A DNA stretch of 17,632 nt, from NCBI GenBank assembly GCA_027080125.1, contig JALWSW010000149.1, positions 1 through 17,632 on the forward strand, written 5' to 3'. The notes beneath the pieces are model-generated. The model saw only the letters and a list, made by a program, of their open reading frames with translations, did no database searches and had not been told where the DNA came from. The translations under genes were made by a program, and so were the position numbers. This document shows positions 15,592 to 17,632 of this stretch, piece by piece; the first letter of the stretch is position 1; each line of letters opens with the position of its first letter. The DNA comes from Campylobacterales bacterium. Lineage in GTDB: Bacteria > Campylobacterota_A > Desulfurellia > JAADFJ01.

Positions 15592-15604
15592 AAAACACCA
15601 GCCG
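15569..15604 (+). other. Inverted repeat at the qmoC–tauE junction
   Basis: GGCTGG (15570–15575) and CCAGCC (15598–15603) pair perfectly around a 22-nt loop holding the qmoC stop codon, and one more T·G pair extends the stem. The right arm touches the weak GGTG ribosome-binding candidate of the next gene, so it could tune its translation. A smaller alternative hairpin, ACACC/GGTGT (15595–15608), is mutually exclusive with it. Confidence 0.3.
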
Positions 15605-15617
15605 GTGTAGATAGTTT

Positions 15618-16499
15618 ATGGAATGGTCATTCATGCTTTTTGCATTCACCTTTCTGATAGGTATTATATCGCCTGTTTCCGGGGTTGGCGGCGGTGTACT
15701 GTTTGTTCCTATAGCAACACTTATTTTCCCGTTTCATATTGATTTTATAAGAGGAGCGGGTCTTGTAATGGCTGTCACATCGGCACTTTCATCTGTGCCG
15801 TTTCTCATCAAAAAGGGGTTGGCTAATATAAAACTATTTGCCGTTCTTGCCCCCGTTATGATAATAACCTCTGTCATAGGAAGTATTCTGGGTTTACAAA
15901 TAACCAATGCTTTTCCGGGAGGGAAATATTACATAGAGTTGATGCTCGGAGTAATTATATTGATGGTTTTTACCGTTATGATGATGGCAAAGAAGCTCGA
16001 ATTTCCCAATGTGGAAGAAAAAGAGATGGATTCATGGTCAAAAAAATTAAAAATAAAAGGTGCATGGTTTGAACCCAGTCTCAACAGACTGGTGAAGTAT
16101 AATGTCAAAAACCTGCCGATTTCATTAGCTGTGTTTGCTGTTGTCGGTCTTATTGCCGGTATGTTCGGTTTGGGAGCGGGTTTTGCCAATGTTCCGGTGC
16201 TCAATCTGCTGATGGGAATGCCTATCAAGGTTGCAACGGCAACAAGTATGCTGATTATTACAGCCAATTCTCCAGCTATTGGCATATATCTTACAAAAGG
16301 TGCTATCTTGCCCTCCATAGTTGTTCCTGCGATTCTTGGTATAACAATAGGAGCGAGAATCGGAGCAAAGGTGGCAGAGATTATCAAGCCTGTTTTTGTC
16401 AGATGGATAGTTTTGGGTGTGTTGCTGTTTGCCGGTTTTATGAACGTTTTGAAGGGACTGGAAGGATTGGGTATTTTACCTCATATATTCGGAGGATAG
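15618..16499 (+). CDS. TauE/SafE-family anion (sulfite/sulfonate) exporter
   Basis: This 293-residue integral membrane protein of the TauE/SafE (UPF0721) family has characterised members that export sulfite, sulfoacetate or related anions. Two related halves are visible: SPVSGVGGGVLFVPIATLIF at 18–37 and GMFGLGAGFANVPVLNLLMG at 181–200, each a glycine-rich re-entrant-like segment. They are separated by a soluble loop at about 124–165, longer than in minimal members. Eight or so hydrophobic segments are present. Downstream of AprBA/Qmo, which produce sulfite, an export or overflow role for sulfite is the natural inference, but uptake or exchange of another sulfur anion is possible. There is no strong ribosome site (GGTG about 10 nt upstream), and the ATG is the first start after an in-frame stop. 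Confidence 0.85.
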   Translation: MEWSFMLFAFTFLIGIISPVSGVGGGVLFVPIATLIFPFHIDFIRGAGLVMAVTSALSSVPFLIKKGLANIKLFAVLAPVMIITSVIGSILGLQITNAFPGGKYYIELMLGVIILMVFTVMMMAKKLEFPNVEEKEMDSWSKKLKIKGAWFEPSLNRLVKYNVKNLPISLAVFAVVGLIAGMFGLGAGFANVPVLNLLMGMPIKVATATSMLIITANSPAIGIYLTKGAILPSIVVPAILGITIGARIGAKVAEIIKPVFVRWIVLGVLLFAGFMNVLKGLEGLGILPHIFGG

Positions 16500-16910
16500 A
16501 TGAAAGATAACAACAAAAATGCCGCTGTTGATAAGATGGGACTTTTCTTTGGCAAAGCCATGGTAATTTTTACAATTGCCGGTATTATTGTAATGGTTGT
16601 GCCGGCAATAGCTTATTTTCTCGGATACAAGCAGTTTATTCCTCACGATGAGGTGGTAAGATATTGGGCTAATCCGGTTGCTAAATTCTGGATGCTGACA
16701 AAAGGGGCACCGGTTCATGGCTATGGCTGGATATTTGACAATCTCGGTTATTCGGATTCGGTCAGTATGATTGGGGTGATGCTATTGCTTGTTACTCCGC
16801 TTTTTGCTATGATTGCTGCCGCCATCAAAGCTTCTGGCGGAATATTCAGGTTTCTTTTTTTTGTTTCCGCAATAGAATTTATAGTGTCTGTAGTTTTCAA
16901 AATGAACTGA
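16500..16910 (+). CDS. Small three-helix membrane protein coupled to the TauE-like exporter (DUF1634-like?)
   Basis: This 136-residue protein has hydrophobic segments near 15–41, 87–110 and 114–133 and a polar 45-residue region between the first and second that holds KQFIPHDEVVRYWANPVAKF. Its ATG follows the exporter's TAG with no gap, and the ribosome site GGAGG lies within the last exporter codons, so translation is coupled. The GVMLLLVTPLF stretch resembles DUF1634 proteins, which are known for sitting next to TauE/SafE genes; this is a resemblance in size, topology and context, not a proven family match. It is a likely partner or regulatory subunit of the exporter. The function is unknown. 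Confidence 0.8.
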   Translation: MKDNNKNAAVDKMGLFFGKAMVIFTIAGIIVMVVPAIAYFLGYKQFIPHDEVVRYWANPVAKFWMLTKGAPVHGYGWIFDNLGYSDSVSMIGVMLLLVTPLFAMIAAAIKASGGIFRFLFFVSAIEFIVSVVFKMN

Positions 16911-16961
16911 TTAAAAGAATCATGAATAGTAAAAAGACTATTTGTTGGCGGGGAGGTTGAT

Positions 16962-17276
16962 ATGAAAGAAGAATTGAAGATAAAAGAGACGCCGACATGT
17001 CCCCATTGCGGGCAGAAAATGTCAAAATGCGAGACGCCAACCTACAATTTCGGAGATGTATCTTCCGGATGGAATGATCCTTTCTTATATATATGTTTTA
17101 ACGATGAATGCAAGTTTTTTGTGGAAGGTTGGGAAAGAATGAAAAAATATTACGGAAAAAATGCATCATACAGGTTTATGTATCAGCCTACCAACGGTAT
17201 AGGACATGCGATAGCGGTTTTTTCAAAAGATGCGTTAAAGGGTCAGATTTGCAAGGATGAAACGGAAAGCACCTAA
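16962..17276 (+). CDS. Small zinc-ribbon protein of unknown function
   Basis: This 104-residue, probably cytoplasmic protein has Cys13 and Cys16 (CPHC) and Cys45 and Cys50 (CFNDEC), a spacing that suits one zinc ribbon of the Ogr/Delta-like kind; Cys23 and Cys97 are extra. Aromatic-rich segments (FFVEGWERMKKYY and YRFMYQP) fill the middle. GGGGAGG is 5 nt before the ATG. It follows the membrane protein after 51 nt, a gap holding a small hairpin (AATAGT/ACTATT, 16925–16942). Being last in the sat–apr–qmo–exporter array suggests a sulfur-related accessory or regulatory role. It might take the place of qmoD of Desulfovibrio, but I cannot show homology. No tRNA, mobile element or integrase is nearby. 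Confidence 0.8.
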   Translation: MKEELKIKETPTCPHCGQKMSKCETPTYNFGDVSSGWNDPFLYICFNDECKFFVEGWERMKKYYGKNASYRFMYQPTNGIGHAIAVFSKDALKGQICKDETEST

Positions 17277-17434
17277 AGCTATATTGACTCTTTTTCCCAT
17301 AGAATACCAGGCTCAACTCAGGTAATAATCTCTTTGCTGCTTTTATCTGACTCCGGTTGGAATGCAACTGAAAATATGATTAATTTTGTGTGTGTAGCCA
17401 TTAGCTAAAAAAGCAGTATACTTTGCCCCGTTGG

Positions 17435-17462
17435 TTGCAATTAACTCTGTTTCTACTATTAT
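17435..17462 (+). promoter_or_regulatory. Candidate promoter for the Tat-exported protein
   Basis: TTGCAA, a 16-nt spacer and TATTAT lie about 35 nt before the ATG at 17498, and the perfect palindrome CTTAATTAAG (17478–17487) follows. The hexamers match consensus at 4 and 5 positions. The 221-nt gap 17277–17497 holds nothing else I can support and shows no convincing terminator. Confidence 0.3.
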
Positions 17463-17497
17463 TATCTGTATGTAAATCTTAATTAAGGGGGTAGGGT

Positions 17498-17632
17498 ATG
17501 AAAAGTTCCTCAAGAAGAGAGTTTCTAAAAAAAGGAGCTATTGCAGGCAGTGCGGCAGTTTTTTCGACTTTGACAGGCATAAATATCCTGCACGCAAAAA
17601 ACAGGCAAATAAAATTGACATTCTCAACGATG
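17498..17632 (+). CDS. Tat-exported protein, N-terminal 45 residues (cut by window edge)
   Basis: ATG at 17498, with GGGGG about 12 nt and AGGG about 2–5 nt upstream, opens a frame running off the window. The first residues MKSSSRREFLKKGAIAG contain a textbook twin-arginine motif SRREFLK (Ser5–Lys11), followed by a hydrophobic stretch to about residue 31 and a possible cleavage site after HA at 32–33. The mature protein begins near KNRQIKLTFSTM, which resembles the first strand of periplasmic solute-binding proteins (for example TRAP DctP types), but 12 residues are too few to decide. Tat export suggests a folded or cofactor-bearing periplasmic protein. Confidence 0.8.
   Translation, partial: MKSSSRREFLKKGAIAGSAAVFSTLTGINILHAKNRQIKLTFSTM

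Noticed and set aside
15611..15621. The 11-mer ATAGTTTATGG, also present in the dsrC promoter, as a third copy of the sat/dsrC operator
   Set aside because: It includes the start codon of the exporter gene, and the flanking -35 and -10 positions do not match, so it is probably coincidence.

Overview
This is a low-GC (AT-rich) bacterial window built around the sulfate-activation and APS-reduction branch of dissimilatory sulfur metabolism. The plus strand carries sat–aprB–aprA followed by qmoA–qmoB–qmoC. This is the core set, in the gene order, seen in sulfate-reducing and sulfur-disproportionating anaerobes such as Desulfobacterota and Nitrospirota. The first 126 bases are the start of a dsrC gene on the minus strand, which strengthens that reading. 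dsrAB is not in the window. I cannot name the genus from sequence alone.

Left part (1–5373, all minus strand): the N-terminus of DsrC; a nicotinate phosphoribosyltransferase (pncB, GTG start); a broken nicotinamidase gene overlapping the pncB start; a small alpha/beta hydrolase; D-3-phosphoglycerate dehydrogenase (serA); and an LDH-like malate dehydrogenase (mdh). mdh–serA–hydrolase are spaced by about 10 nt and look like one operon. pncA(pseudo)–pncB form a second, NAD-salvage unit.

Middle (5374–6896): a LysR-family regulator of the CysL/CbbR type is divergent from mdh. Two identical ATAAG-N5-CTTAT dyads, which fit the LysR T-N11-A box, lie between them. After lysR comes a 375-nt gap with a short tandem repeat, a near-consensus sigma-70 promoter and a leader hairpin before sat.

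Right part (6897–17632, plus strand): sat–aprB–aprA, a structured 256-nt gap, then qmoABC. These are followed by a TauE/SafE-type sulfite/organosulfonate exporter, a three-helix membrane protein translationally coupled to it, and a small zinc-ribbon protein. The window ends in the Tat signal peptide of a new exported protein. Functionally, Sat makes APS, AprBA reduces it to sulfite plus AMP, and QmoABC links AprBA to the menaquinone pool. The exporter module could handle excess sulfite, and DsrC carries sulfite-derived sulfur to the DsrAB/DsrMKJOP steps encoded elsewhere.

Main findings: a shared 29-bp promoter/operator sequence in front of sat and dsrC, with even the normally unconserved spacer matching; paired LysR boxes; the degraded pncA beside an intact pncB; an RNA stem of 16 bp with an overlapping 23-codon ORF between aprA and qmoA; and an uncharacterised gene pair next to the TauE-like exporter.
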